DNA from: Polytrichum commune
Taxonomy: Eukaryota > Streptophyta > Polytrichopsida > Polytrichales > Polytrichaceae
NCBI GenBank assembly: GCA_950295325.1
Contig: OX485804.1
Coordinates: 33,046,001-33,110,000 of the forward strand
Direction of reading: 5' to 3'
DNA: 64,000 nt
Position 1 is the first letter of the stretch. Each line of letters starts with the position of its first letter. The notes beneath the pieces are model-generated. The model made no database searches, was not told the origin of the DNA, and saw only the letters and a list, made by a program, of their open reading frames with translations. Of this stretch, positions 24,221 through 37,909 are shown piece after piece. The translations under genes and the position numbers were made by a program.

Positions 24221-25631
24221 TTTAATGGACTTTTTCTTTTTTCACATCTTGTACCCCATCCACTTATCTCATAATTTCTGCAGCTCTTATGAATAGCCTA
24301 TGAGAATATGTAGTCCAAACTCTTTTGAAACACATGTCTTTTTGGTGTCCGTTCTTAGATCCACACCACTCATGCGTCTGATCAAGATAAGTTACAGAAT
24401 CAAGCACGCTTACCTTACTGCAACATGAGCAATCACTTTCCTGTACAATCACAATCAAGTTTCTGGGCTTTCTCACGACATGGCTCATGCAATTTTCTTG
24501 AAAGCCCGTGTGGAAGTGTTGAGCATATTTACTATGTGTCTGCAACAGTTTTTTTTTCACTAGGAGCAATGGGCTTTCATTCATGGATTGCTGCACTTGG
24601 AAACTAAGGCATGTGATCCTATCATGTGAACTTGCAACTCCACAAATGAATTTGGTCAGTGCATCAAATCAAGAATTGCCTCATTCAAATAGCAGTTATG
24701 AGTCAGAAAGATTGCATGTCAAGTTTTGGAATTGGAATTGGAATTGAGAGGCAAAAGTTATACAATGGAATGGACATGGTTGAGTCAAAGTTATGTCTAT
24801 GTTATATCATGGAATTGTCAACTACTGAACCTAGAATGTCGTCTACGTTTGAGCACATGGTCAAACTCATTGGAAGAAGAGTCTCGTGGCAATGCTTTTG
24901 TCGAATGCCATATAACTCAAATGTAGGTCTCCACTTCAAGAAGAGTGACCACATAAGGCCCACATACTTTACACACATCAGATAGAAGAGATTGTCATGC
25001 AACTTTCCACCACATCGTGGTATCTTCTCAAAGATAGCAACACTTTTCATATGTGGTATACATTCAACCCGAGTTTTCTTGAAGTGTCTACTCAGAAGTG
25101 AGAGAGCATTTATAAGGGTGGTTTTGTGCTGCACATCATGATGCTTTCCCTATGAACCTGCTCACCTCTCTATTCTACCAAACCCACCATTTGGTGCTCA
25201 AGTTGACTATGGCTACAAAAATTGGAGAGGCTAATCAAACACGTATGTGGCTCCCTTGCTACTCCAACTCCATTTATAAAACTAAAGAGGTATTCAGTTC
25301 CAAACTGATTGTTGTCTTTGGCTTTCTTTCCACTCGAGAAAGAGGGAAACCAGAGACAAAGATTGACTGGAACATTTTGCTCATCAGAATATAAGGGTAG
25401 TTTCTAACTGGCAACACTAAAATTCTCTTCACTAAAACACACAAGGGCAGGTAAAGAAAACTCAATTTCCTATTCCCTTACCCCTTCACATGTGCACACT
25501 AACTGTACCTTGGATTTGCAACAGATATTGCAAACAGCCCACAGCACCTGATGATCCAAGTCTACACTAACTAAACCTTGGCAATGCTTCAAAGCTTCAC
25601 TAGTAACAAGCACTTACACCACTCTTAAGTA
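24221..25631. other. Downstream flank of DRG1, no recognised gene
   Basis: Lies between the tRNA and the DRG1 stop codon. It probably includes the DRG1 3' UTR on the minus strand. Several ORFs of about 110 aa are present (for example 24264-24596 and 24802-25134, minus), but none resembles a known family. Confidence 0.4.
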
Positions 25632-28600
25632 TCACACCTTTTTGATAATCTGGACCACATCCTCATCCTCCAGCTGGTGCTCCTGGGTTCACAAATCCAA
25701 CAACTTTATTCAGAAATCTTATTCTTGGGAGTAAATAGACTTATCCCCTCACTCATCATGACTTTTGGTTGGGAGTCGATTGTTTTGCATACAAAACCTT
25801 CCATGTTCATTAAGTTTTTGGTGCATGCTAAGAGGTTTTGAATTAGTTTGCCCTCAATGGACTGACATAGGTTGCTCTTCACTTAGATTCAAACACTGCC
25901 TCCAAGCATGAACCACAAGTGGAGAGATAGTATTGATTTTGTATGCAAAATAACTGATGGGAATTATGGGGGGATAAACTCCCAATGAAGGTCTCTCTAA
26001 AAAAGACTTCCATACCATGAGCAACAAGGCCATGCAACCTGAGGATGACTATGTCTCCAAAATCCAAGAGACAATTACAGGAACAAAGTCCCACAAATAT
26101 GGTCACTAAATTATCACAATCCTCTTTCCCCCATTCATATCTGTAACAACTATGTTTAACCAAGATCGTGGGAAGTAAACATAAAGAGAATTCGGTCAGA
26201 AGCAGACCTTGCCCACCCGCTGTGGTTTATGTTTTGCACTTGAGCCCCATACTAAAGCACTGTCATCAAACATTTACCCAAAGCACAAAGTTACTCATCA
26301 AATAATCCCTTCACACCAACTGGAAAGAAAATATGTCCACTTGCACAAATTCATCAGTGTATCACTCTCAAATTTGGCTTTGACTTTGTGGATAGGAACT
26401 TACAACTTGAACTGTTTCACCATGTCCTTATGAATGCGCTCACAGAAATCCTCCACAGTACACTTGTTGGCTGAGAGGATGACAGGATCTTCATAATCAG
26501 GGCTGTTGCCCTTGGGTTTTGTATAAACTCGAATTAGGTTCAGATACTCCCAAATCTTTTCTAAAAGACCATCCAGATTCCACTCAAGGTGTGCACTGCA
26601 ACACAATACAAGCATTTGACATGTGAGTGTATATAATCAAAAAGAGAATGCGCATTCTCACAAGACCACTAAGGACCACAATAGGTCTTGGACCAAGTCA
26701 GTACCAAAACCCCACCCCTTGGGTAAGATTTCTGAATTGAAATACATAATTGTATGTAGGCCCTCAAGTGATTTAAAATTTCCTTACCTGACCGGACAGT
26801 AGTGAGGTAGTCTGTCCAGGACATGAAGCTCCTCAAGTGTAATTTGATCAATCTTGTTCACAACATAAATGCAAGGCATGTAGATACGATTTCCTTCAAT
26901 AACATCGATCAAGTCATCTGCAGTTGCATCAAATCGTAAAGAAATATCTGCATTGTGAATTTTGTACTCTCCGCAAATAGCCTTGACAGTCTCTAGATCC
27001 AAGTGGGTATTAGCAACTGTGGATGTGAAATTGATTCCACCCTTATCCTTCCTTCTAAAACCCATATTTGGCGGTTCCTTATTTAACCTGCAAAAACACC
27101 ACAAAGACGTTCCTTAACACTCAGAATGCAGTCTTCTGAAGTGATGGAATTATCGGAACACAACAGGCAAGCAGCAGAAGAAGAATGAAAAACCACAACG
27201 AGTGCATTTCCGAAGTGGAAGGAACAAATAATGTCCATTTATACAGAACTAACAAAGATTCCAAAACTTAGTTCCTTCCCTTCTAAATTCATGACAACGC
27301 AAGAACACATCAAAGAAATCAGGAGGAATACACATTGCACAGTGGACATATTCCCAATTTGGAATGGAACCCCCATGCTGAGCACTAAGGTGACTATGGT
27401 CAAAATAAATAACATGTAACAGAGCAATGAGGAGTTTGAAACAAATCAAACCTGATTCCAAAACCTTCCAGCTCCTTCTCGATCAGCCGCTTGTGAGTGA
27501 TAGGTTTAATGGCATCCAAAACTATCAATATACAGTTGCATGTTCGTGCAGTACTGATAACCTGTTCAAGACCAGAAAAAGGGTCAACTATGTTCCTGAG
27601 AAATCCTTCCAGGCAAGTGCACGTTCTTTAAACAGGAACAAAGATTGCCCCTAGGAGTCGGAGATGCAAGTCATTTACACAATTCTGGAACAGATCATGT
27701 AGGGCCTAAAGATGCCAAAAGAAGACCATGTTGAGTAATTACTCCAATGATGCTAATACGTAATAAAAGAGGACTATTCTGCAAAAAGTTCAGGATTTCA
27801 ACCTGTCGACCTCGACCTTTCCCATCTTTTGCTCCTTCAATAATTCCAGGAAGATCCAATAGCTGCAGACACAAACCCAAACTCAAAAACATGCATATTT
27901 GGATTGCAAGGTGGCAAGGTGGCAAGGCTGATCTCCTAACCCAACCTCCATACCATGGAAGATCAATTTCTTGCATCTAGACTGCCCATCCTTAAAAACC
28001 AGATGATACACACAAACTGCCAATTTGTGTCACAGCAACCTGATCACATAATCAAGAGCATGAGATCCCACAAGTAGAATATTGACCTGAATTTTTGATC
28101 CTCTATATTTGATGACACCAGGCACACACGTCAAGGTCGTGAACTCATATGATGCAACCTGTAATTACATCCAACCGCACAAGGGCCACGTCTTGAATTT
28201 TGGAAAATGCTGCCAAAATCATACAGGGATTCCACATGGGTCATTCATATTCTGGGGAGCTTGAAGTCCACCAAAGAGTTTCAAAATTCCAAAAAAAGTG
28301 CATACAAAGTCCATTGTTGCTGCTTTGTGCTGTGAAAGCGCTGCATATCATATATTTCCAGGAGCGCCTGGGAAATCCAAGCATTTTAGGAAGCCAGATT
28401 ATAATGGGAAATGTCAGGAAGCAAACCTCAGAAAATGTCCCTGTGAGCTTGTTGAGGAGTGTAGACTTGCCCACAGATGGAAAACCAACTAACCCGACCC
28501 GTGAATCCCCACTCTTGGTCACATCAAACCCCTCTCCTGCACCTCCCCCTTTGGAAGATGGTGGAGCCAAAATCTCCCGCCGCAACTTCGCCAATTTAGC

Positions 28601-29571
28601 CTACACAATTACAAATTGAGAGTTTAATGCTTCCGTCGAGGTCAAGGATCCTACATCCAATTATCAAGCACCAGACCACTTCATAGACTACTAAGCACAT
28701 GAACAGAGTGCTAAATCTGATGCATATTCACATCAAACATCTCTGATGATTTGGTTGAATGACATCTAAAATCCTAACCAACTTTGCACCACAACCGGAA
28801 AGTTGCTTACAGCGATTTAACAATGTTCTTTTGAAAATTGAGAGAAAGTGTGTCACGTGAAAGCAAAGCAACAAAGATCCTCGCATGAGCAGATCACCTT
28901 GAGGAGACCCAGATGATGAGCTGTTGCCTTGTTTTTTTGAGTCCTTGCCATCTGCACCCATCCACACTCATCAGTAGAGGTTCCTATCTCTCTTCCATCC
29001 TTTTCTTCTCAGAAGGTTTAGGGTTCAAATTGAAAATACAGATATTCTTAAGAGACTGTCTCGTCCTTGGAGATGTAGTCAAAACCTCCCAGCTCAACGC
29101 ATTCTCCTTGATGCACAGTAGGAAACAAAGGGACAAGAAACTGAAGCTCACGCAACAGAAATCAATCCAACAGTGACACCAAAAACGAAACCCTAATGAT
29201 TTCCTCTGTCACACACATCCATTACAGTCTCCTAAAGGCGTCGTCGACCATTAAGTTACTGTCATACAAGCGATACTAATACATCTTTCGCCAAATTCCA
29301 CTATGCATCCACAAAATAAAGTCAACTTCTGCCATGTGATGTCCCCCACGCTGCCATAATCTCCTCCCAAAACCCTACGATAGTAACCTAACACACTCAT
29401 TCAATTCCAATTTTTGTTCCTCTCCCGAAAATTGATATTAACAACACGTAGCGTCACCACCGAGCTCTGACTCTCGATGAAACTCTCGATTGAAGAAATA
29501 AGATGAAAATAATCCTCGTACTGTCCAACCTCATCTTCGATATCCTTGATTTTCTGCATGACGGTCGCCAT
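25632..29571 (-). CDS. DRG1: DRG1-type developmentally regulated GTP-binding protein, ten exons
   Basis: Cytosolic GTPase of the Obg/DRG family that associates with ribosomes; partners of the DFRP type stabilise it in other eukaryotes. Model: complement of 25632..25682, 26208..26259, 26404..26595, 26788..27087, 27452..27561, 27803..27862, 28087..28158, 28427..28600, 28898..28951, 29530..29571. This gives 368 aa; human DRG1 has 367. Every intron is GT-AG and all phases fit. G1 is GFPSVGKS (residues 71-78), switch II DLPG is at 117-120, G4 NKID at 248-251 and G5 SAH at 271-273. The C-terminal TGS domain starts near residue 290 (RVYTKPKG) and ends [11 protein letters not shown]. The N-terminus, [21 protein letters not shown], is spread over two short exons. 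Complete and apparently functional. Confidence 0.97.
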
Positions 29572-29991
29572 GGTGGCTGATCACGATGTTACACCAGCTG
29601 CTACGCAGCGAATGATAAGAACAATTCCCTTCTTCGTGAGCTCCAAGAATGTTGATGTGACCCGGCGATGGCGATGGCGATGGCAATGGCGGTGGTGGCT
29701 TCCCAAGGCTTTGTTCGAGTGCTCTTCGCCAAACCGGCAGCCCTGCTTTGGGTTTCACTCGACGGCGCCCCTCTTCTCGTCCGAGAAACGAACACTTTCG
29801 TTCGTCCACCTCCTCTGGTCTTCGTCCACTAGAATCCATCTTCACTAGGCTTGTACGAAACCATCCCTTCTGCACGGATCTCGTCTATGTAGCGACGAGC
29901 TTCGTTGGCCGCCCTCGCTCTGTCACTATCTTCATCGACGTCAGACGAAATCATCCACTTTGGACGGATCTCGTCCACTTAGGGCCACTTT

Positions 29992-30469
29992 TCACACACG
30001 AGACTGAGGGCCCGCGACCACTGCACTTCAAGCACTCTCATCGGTGGAAACGGCGGAGCCAGTCCAAGTTCACTTCACACTACGCTTGAGGGACCAACGG
30101 AGTATATAAGTGAATGCAAGACGGATGTAAAGTCTACATGGATTCCTACATGGCATCAAATGGATCGTGTTTCACCGTCACTTGGACTATTTTCAAAAAC
30201 CCTTTTCTAGAGGTAGGTCCAACACAAAAACCGGGAGACCATGACACTCCAAAATCTAACAAACCGTTACTTTTGTTTACATTTCAACATTCCTGAAGAC
30301 CCCACATGAATAGAAGTTCATCAAAATAACATTTGATCGAGAGCCCGTGACGACGACACTACTACATGATGTTGGAAATGTCTTTGGACGGCTGTTGGAC
30401 GCTTCCTTTTGGGCTCTCACAATCTCAATCTCACGGTCACGGCTCTTTCGCTCGTGTGTGAAGTGGCCC
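29992..30469. mobile_element. Tourist-like MITE, family A, copy 1 (inverted)
   Basis: Ends are GGGCCACTTTTCACACACG and TGTGTGAAGTGGCCC. The body is the reverse complement of the copies at 33607 and 37910, e.g. ACGCTTGAGGGACCAACGGA and AGGTAGGTCCAACACAAAAAC. Flanks are TTA and TTT, so the 3-bp duplication is imperfect. Confidence 0.8.
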
Positions 30470-30872
30470 TTTTCGCGACCCCCTGGACGGAGGGGAGGAG
30501 GAGATAACAACCCTAACCTGGTGAGTACCTTCATCCAATACACTTTCATTCTCCCCCACTCCCCTTTCATTCATTCGGAGGTGGATGAGAAGTTGCCTAG
30601 TTCATTTCGGTCACGGAACTCCTCCTAGGACTAGTTCAACTGCACGTACGGACGGCTTTCATCACAAGCAGGTCCCCCAAACGCCATCGTTGTTGCTGCT
30701 GCCGAATCTCGCCTACCCAAAACAGTGATGGGTCATACTGTAAAGGATGCAACAATAATAATAATAATACTGTTGTACCCCGGGATGTGGTAGGGACCAT
30801 GTGAATATGTATGGCCCCATTATCAAGGCCACCAAGAGTGGAAAAACAAAAAAAAACAAAAAACAAAAAAAA

Positions 30873-31440
30873 CCCAATTTTTTTTTTCTGCCCCGTGCAT
30901 TGGGTTTTTGGTTGTAATGCAAACAATCATGGTTTTATTCCAGCTGTCGCCATATGTATTACAGCCGGCAGTTAACATCAAGGGTGGGAACAACCCAACT
31001 TTTTCTCTGGCCGATGCAGTGAGTTTTTGGTTTTAATGCACAAAAACCATGGTTCTTTTCCAACTGTTGTCATATGCATTCATGTTAGCAGTTATCATCA
31101 AGGGTGGAAAAAACCCAACTTTTATTTTGCGTGATACATTGGGTTTTTGGTTGTAATGCAAAAAAACGTGGTTTTATTCTAGTTGCAGCCATGTGTATTC
31201 CAGCCGGCAGTTATCATCAAGGGTGGGAATAACCCAACTTTTTCTCCGGCCAATGCATTGGCTTTTTGGTTTTAATGCAAAAAAACCATGGTTTTATTCC
31301 AATTGTTGCCATATGCATTCATGTCGGCAGTTATCATCAAGGGTAGAAAAAACCCAACTTTTGTTCTGTGTGATGCATTGGATTTTTGGTTTTAATGCAA
31401 ATAACCTGATTTCTACAAAATAAAACCGGATTTTGTTGGA
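30873..31440. repeat. Tandem array, about 120-bp unit, alternating two subtypes
   Basis: Units begin with CCCAA at 30873, 30994, 31114, 31233 and 31353 (steps of 119-121 bp), sharing GGGTTTTTGGTTNTAATGCA and GCAGTTATCATCAAGGGTGG. Two subtypes alternate: units 2 and 4 have TTTTTCTCYGGCC, units 3 and 5 have GYGTGATRCATTGG. That makes a dimeric repeat of about 240 bp. Confidence 0.88.
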
Positions 31441-31770
31441 CCTGGGATGATTGGGTTTTTCAAAAAAAAAACTATGAAAAACCCAATTGTAAAAAACCGC
31501 GTGGTGCCAGCCTTGCTTCAAGCTCCTCTCTAAGCAGAGGGCCCCATGCATGTTACCAAGCTTTTAAATAAAAACAAAATATGAAATCCATGGAGTTTTG
31601 TTGTCATAACATTACCTCGGTTGATGAGTTGTGTTTGATTGCTTTGCCTTCATATTCAATCTGAAACATTGCGATTTCGACATTCGGAGGTTGTATTGTC
31701 GAATCTATTACGGGGCCCATGAACACAGCTCATCAATTAAGTGTTGTTATGGGTTTCTAGGGGGTTCATT

Positions 31771-32127
31771 ACACTAACTATTGTGTTTAGTGTCGTATGG
31801 TGTTTTATGTCATTGTGGTAACTTCTCTAATGATGCTTCTTATGAACAAGTTTACAAGTATTGTCATCCCAAATCACGTTTAGTTCATCCACTTTTGGTG
31901 TATTTTGCATCACGACATTCATGTAATGAATCACCAACATGGGGTGATTGAAATCTAGATGAAAAATCACTTAGTCTGTGGCAATAATTGCAACATTGTG
32001 GATTCATAATGACCAAATGTTTTAAAAATTAATTACAGGTAGTGTTAGGTTTACATTTAGTGTTGGTGACACTACACGGACGGTTTATGATTAGCATTGA
32101 GCAAGACATATAGAATTGGTGAACCAT
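31771..32127. mobile_element. ATTTAGTGT-family repeat, diverged copy
   Basis: Opens with ACACTAACTATTGTGTTTAGTG and follows the 7621 copy through TTTTATGTCATTGTG, TTTACATTTAGTGTTGGT and ATTGAGCAAGACATATAGAA. It carries the tail unit once. Another copy is at 47996-48354, and a short piece at 33577-33605 is fused to a family A MITE. Confidence 0.7.
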
Positions 32128-33606
32128 TTATGAGATTATTACATTGATGTTTATTAAGTTTAGCATTGATATGTCCTATCACACACACACACACATAACA
32201 TTTTTCCATCATGTTCATAATATTGTTAAGCTTCGCCTACATAATCGTGCAGTAGGATGTTTTCTTCTATATTGAGTTTGTGGTTGCAACAATATTTCGC
32301 ACCCGTGCAATACACTTATTGCGTATATTATAGCAACTGTACACAACAACATATGTGGTGGAAAAAAACTACTACAACACTAGCGACGAGAATACAAAGA
32401 ACTTGTCACAAGTAGCCAATACTCAATCACCCATTGTGGATAATTCTATTGAAAGAATCATGGTTTCATGTAACATTCTTGTTAATGATTCCTATGCACC
32501 GGCCAATAAATGTTTGGATATTATATGCATACTTTACAAAAACCTAATTTGTTTATTAGCGGATGTATCGTCATAACATAAGATTTCATGAAAATTTGAA
32601 TTGTATCACAATCCTCACCAAACAATCAATTTGGAACCCAAATTGTCAACTCCGAAGGAACAATCAATATGAAATAAAAGGTAGGGAGTAAATTGAGTGT
32701 GTTTTCATCTTAGGTAAGATTAGTGGACCCCGGAGGTGTATATATAGTGTAAAGTTAGTCATGGCCCATTGACCAAAGACTTGTAGAATGCCCCAATGGG
32801 CCGCGTCTACATGGGGTTTGAAAGTTTCAAACCCACTAGAAGGCTACCACCTTACATGTCAGTTATTTTAATATGGGCAGCTCCGGGCACGGACTCCAAC
32901 TTCTCCGAAATTTCTCACATTGTGTTTCCGGGGGGTGTGGAAATGTAACTAGCGATTTTTTCGCATGGCAATTCTTTGCAGTGTGGGATGAGGTACGTGG
33001 GTGTTATTCGGTTACTTTTCTTGACCGGACACCTATTTTTGATTGGTGTGATGGGTAGGTGAGGATCAAAGAACAAACACCGTAAAGAAACATGTTCCAA
33101 AAGAAAGATGCTTTAAAGAGATCGGATTGCGTTTTCCAAAAAAATATCGACTATTCCACGCTTAACAATGTCCGCAGTTGGGAGGACATATGTTTTGTGC
33201 TAAGGAATCAACAAACATGCACTTCCCCTGACCAAAACCGTATCATTCTGATTTTGCGTTGATATTTCATCGTGGATTTGCTAATGCAACACAGTCGTGT
33301 TATAAAAATGATTTGTAGAAGTTTGAAAGCAAGAAAGCACACCTTATGACACCCATGTACCTTACCTCAACACACACGCCATCTAGGAGGCCAAGAGAGT
33401 CAAATGTTAGGTAATGTACCTACTCTTCTCTTCCAATCGTAATGTAGAAAGAAAAATTCCCCCCCCCCCAAGTTGTTTGAAAGGAAACCATCGAAGGTAA
33501 TGCCCAAGTGGCCTTGAAACACCTTACACACATCTTCCTAAACAAAAGAAAACTAGATAACAAACTACCATGAAGTATTGTGTTAAGTGTCATATGATAT
33601 TGTATG

Positions 33607-34062
33607 TCATGTCCAAAAGAAAGTGTCCAAAGGCCGTCCCAACACACCTCCAAAATCATGTAGTGTCGTCACGGACCCTCAAGTGTAGTGTGAAGTCACA
33701 TGTGACCAGGCCCTCAACCAAACGCTATTTCAATAAATTTCTATTCATGCGGGCCCTCACACATGATAAAATAGAATAAACCAACTGTTGTGAGTGCTCG
33801 GAGTGCCATGGTCTCTTGGTTTTTGCGTTAGGCCTACCTCCAAGAGGTGGTTTTTGAAAATGGTCCAAGTGATCGTGAAACATGGTCCATTCGATGCCAT
33901 GTAGGAATCGATGTAGACTTTACATCCATCTTGCATTCACATACTCCGTTGGTCCCTCAAGCATAGTGTGAAGCGAACTTGAACCGGCTCCGCCTTTTCC
34001 ACCAATGAGAGTGCTTGAAGTGTAATGGTCACGGGTTCTCAGTCTTGTGTGTGAAGTGGCCC
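33607..34062. mobile_element. Tourist-like MITE, family A, copy 2 (left end lost)
   Basis: Same orientation as the full copy at 37910. It matches from GTGTCCAAAGGCCGTCC onward and ends AGTGGCCC followed by TAA (34063-34065). The left inverted end is missing: the DNA before about 33607 (GTTAAGTGTCATATGATATTG) belongs to the ATTTAGTGT family, so the junction is chimeric. Confidence 0.75.
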
Positions 34063-37000
34063 TAATATGACCATTAGAATACCAAACATACCTAACTAAT
34101 TGCCTATCAACACATTATAACATTACCCAATAGATGAGTTGTGTTCATTTCCCATAAATGGCATGGGTTGTGTTCATTCCCATGCATGGTCCATGTTTAG
34201 TTTGATACTACAAAATCACAATGTAAGGTTCAAGAATCGCAGTTGGCCCCATATAACAAATTATGTTTGTTGAACAATGTTATGTCAAAGCTTTTATGCA
34301 TAAGTTATTATAGTTTTTGTACAATTTCATCCACGCATGTCATCCAATTATGCCCTATACCCAAAGTCAAGGAGTCCATGTTCAATGATTCATTTATTGT
34401 TGTTGTGATGCTATATACCATCCCTTCTTTTTGTATGTTAAATATGTATTGGCATGTGGGTTATCCATAAAGTCTTTAAATCAAACTCCATGTGCGTTAC
34501 TTAAAAAGGTAAATATGAGAGCTTATCCCTAAAGTCACCCAAGTTTTCTTAAGTCCTACATCAACATGCTTAAAAAAAACACATGGTGACCCACAAAGCC
34601 ATACACACACAATGACGACCCTAATCCTAAAAGAAAGAGAGCGAATTTTCACACCTTGTTCATGATCTGTAACTTACAATGTCAACTTCTTCGTCGCATG
34701 TGATGTGTATTATTTCCTACGCGTCTTTCACACCCTAAGAGGAGACAAGCTTCACAACATCAAAGCAACACATTTAGAGGAGTCAGCAAGACCATGCTTG
34801 GAAATGACTCCAAGCTCCGTCGGCGCTTTTCTAACCCTAACCCTAACAAGTGACATGGCCACCTCAGAGGGCGGCATTTTCAGAAAGGACTATAAACCTC
34901 CTCCTCGAAGAGTGGGGCTTAACTTTAATAATATGGCTTTTACGTTTGTCATACTAGGATTAGCTAATCTTGCACATGTCAATCTAGATTTAGGATGATG
35001 GATCCCAAGTGTAATTTTTGTTTTATAAATTGCAAGAGAAGATCCAAGGAGTTAGTCCCAACTCTCATAACTATGACTAGAATGCGCCTTTTCATAGAAA
35101 GAAAAAACAGGCCAAAAGAACGTCCAAATTCCTAGTTTGGTGCCCTCTTTGAGATACTTTATGGATAACTCCAGTGTCACGATACAAGATCGAAGTGAGG
35201 GATTGGTATCAAATTTGGAGATTAAAGCTATTATGTTTAATGATAGAATCGACATTCAAAGCGCTACGTAAACACACTAACCGAAGCACTGTATGAAGGT
35301 TAGTTATTTTGTTTGCCATGTTGTCGTATCCCAATATTGGGGTTGGCGACTGCCTTTTTGGCACATATGACAAGGCACTAAAAAGAGAACAAATAATTCG
35401 ATGAATACACCATTCCGTTGGTGCTCCTAAAGTCTCCTCATTCTATCACCTCACACACACTCTACCTTGTTTGATTTGAAAGATGGAAATTTAAAAAGAA
35501 GAGGGTTTGGGCAAGAATGACAAATGCTTGCCTCATCGGGCCATGGACTCGGCCTCATATGCTAGCCCAAACCATATTCATTGGTCCATCTTACTTGGCA
35601 AATTGACTTATGCACCTATTTCCAAATAATATTTAATCGACCTTTATGATATTATTATTATTTTTCATTATTATTATTATTACCTTTTAGAACTTCTTTT
35701 GCCTAATTCAGAGAAATAAAACCGAATGGTTTACAAATTTGTCTTGGTATGAATTATTACATATCAACAAGATCACCAAGTTGCTTCTTGGATAATTGGG
35801 TCAGGTAGATGTTGGTACATGCTAGAATCGACATGGATAGATGTTAGACAATTATTACAAGCATGTAGTACCGTAGATGGCTCTCTATTTCAACATACTC
35901 CCCCCCCCCCCCTCTCTTCTAAAGCTTTGCCACATGCCAATCCTATCCTCTTGAATCCCACGTGAAAATTACATTCAAGCACTAGTTACGATGAAATAAA
36001 GCGCCCTCTACAATATGCAACGAGGGAGGACCATGTTTTGGTGTGATATAAACCCAATATTAGGCTTGGTTAGAACATTTTATTTCAAAGAGTCTCTTCA
36101 TGTTAGGACTACCTACCGCCTCATTTATGAGGTGGAGCTTGTGCAATCTAGCCTCGATGCCCACACATTTTTGGACAATTGTGTGTGTTGTATGTGTACA
36201 TTATGTACTTGTTTCTTTGTAAACCCAACTCAAATTTACATGTGAGCTTGTGGTTTGTGACCAATAGTGAAGCATCTCTATCTATGTTGTTCTTTGTGTA
36301 GAACTATGTGTATCCTTGAAATGGTGCGAAAGAGAAGCTAATTTCTGTAAAAATTCAAGAGGCTATAAGTACGAGGTGCTCCAATTTGATTGAAAAGTGC
36401 ACTAAAATGACAACCAAGGCTTATACTCAAACAATGATTGGGTCCACTCTAATGGCACATACTTTTCCAAGCATGGAATTGAATGTTCAAATTTGAACCT
36501 TCAAACTCCATTCAAACATCTTATTCCTAGTAGGAGTTGCCTCTTTCAACTCATGTCCAGTTGAGACCATGGTGAAGAAGAGTATTGGTCAAGAATTTTA
36601 GGGGAATGAAGTAATATGATTGGTTCCAAAATGAATCCTTCATTGGTCGGTGTTTATACTACGGCCAAGACTTCTCTGGTGGAGAACTTCAAGCATGAAT
36701 GAAAAGATGACATGGTTATCAACATGGGAGCGCACTTTGCTAGCGGAATTCTCCGTAGGTCAAGTTTCTTGGGCAACCTCAAACCTTCAGACAATAAATT
36801 TGGACTCCATAGAACTCCACCTCAAGGTCTTTTTCTTTTTCTTTTTTTTCTTTTCCATCTTGTCCGTTGTACCAACTGTTACCTCAAATAACCTTGTCGC
36901 AGGCTGAAATTCTTGACCAACTGGTGCACTTCATCACCGTAGTCTAAAGCGGCCCTCAGTCTTCCACCCTTTTGCTTTGCACAAGGTGAAACGAGGCATT

Positions 37001-37909
37001 GAATTTAATGAACACCATGTAACATGTGCCCATGAGCCTGTCATATGCACCTAAAAACAACCTATTTGTTAGGATTGATAACAAACCGATTTCTTCGTTC
37101 AAATCCATGCTTCAAAAAAAGGGAATAAATATTCAAGTACTAATAATAGGAATATATGTTTCCAAGTCAAATGTTATGCTACATCCGATGGAACACATGG
37201 TCAAAATGTCACATTAGGTTTGTGGGCCTTATGGGGACACTTTCGTCAATTGGACATTGACATTTGAGTGATATGTTGGAGAACCTTTGGTTAAAAATGG
37301 ACACCAAAAGAACACATGTTATGATGAGATTGGATTTTGTGCCAAATATATGGTAACCAATATGAGATCAACGGTGAATAAATACGGGAGAGGCCTACGT
37401 GATCGCACCACAAAAACAGAGAATGTCAATATTGACCTCCTATCATTTCTGCATATAAACTTCAATATTGAAGCTTGAAATGACAGCCTACATGATTCTT
37501 CCAATTGCTAATTGGGTGAGACGATTCCCGATCCAATCCAACGACTAACATTGTTTATGAAGTTGGAAGTGCCCACAATGGGGTCGTATACTTTACGTAC
37601 TCAAATTATGAAAAACTAGGGCATCCAAAATATCCTTGAGATTTAGAATGACGTGACAACCCTAAAATCCAGTTCAACACAAAGTGAGGGGTGGCCCTAG
37701 GGGCGGTGACTAAGCAATGGTTGTTGCTGACGTGGCAGTAGAGCCCCATGCAGATAATACCAAATGGCTTTTGACCCCATCCCACTTGTGCCCCCCGAGC
37801 AACCCGGCTCACTAAAACACACTGAGTTATTCATTAACCTAATCAACTCCGGGCACATGAACCCTTTAAAGAATATTTGTTTATGTCGAAAAATTGTATG
37901 GTGTTCTAA

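Noticed and set aside
24264-25134. Two ORFs of about 110 aa downstream of DRG1
   Set aside because: No recognisable domain, low-complexity composition, and they probably overlap the DRG1 3' UTR.
34831-34848. Telomere-like CTAACCCTAACCCTAAC
   Set aside because: Only about two and a half units inside ordinary intergenic DNA; too short for an interstitial telomere claim.
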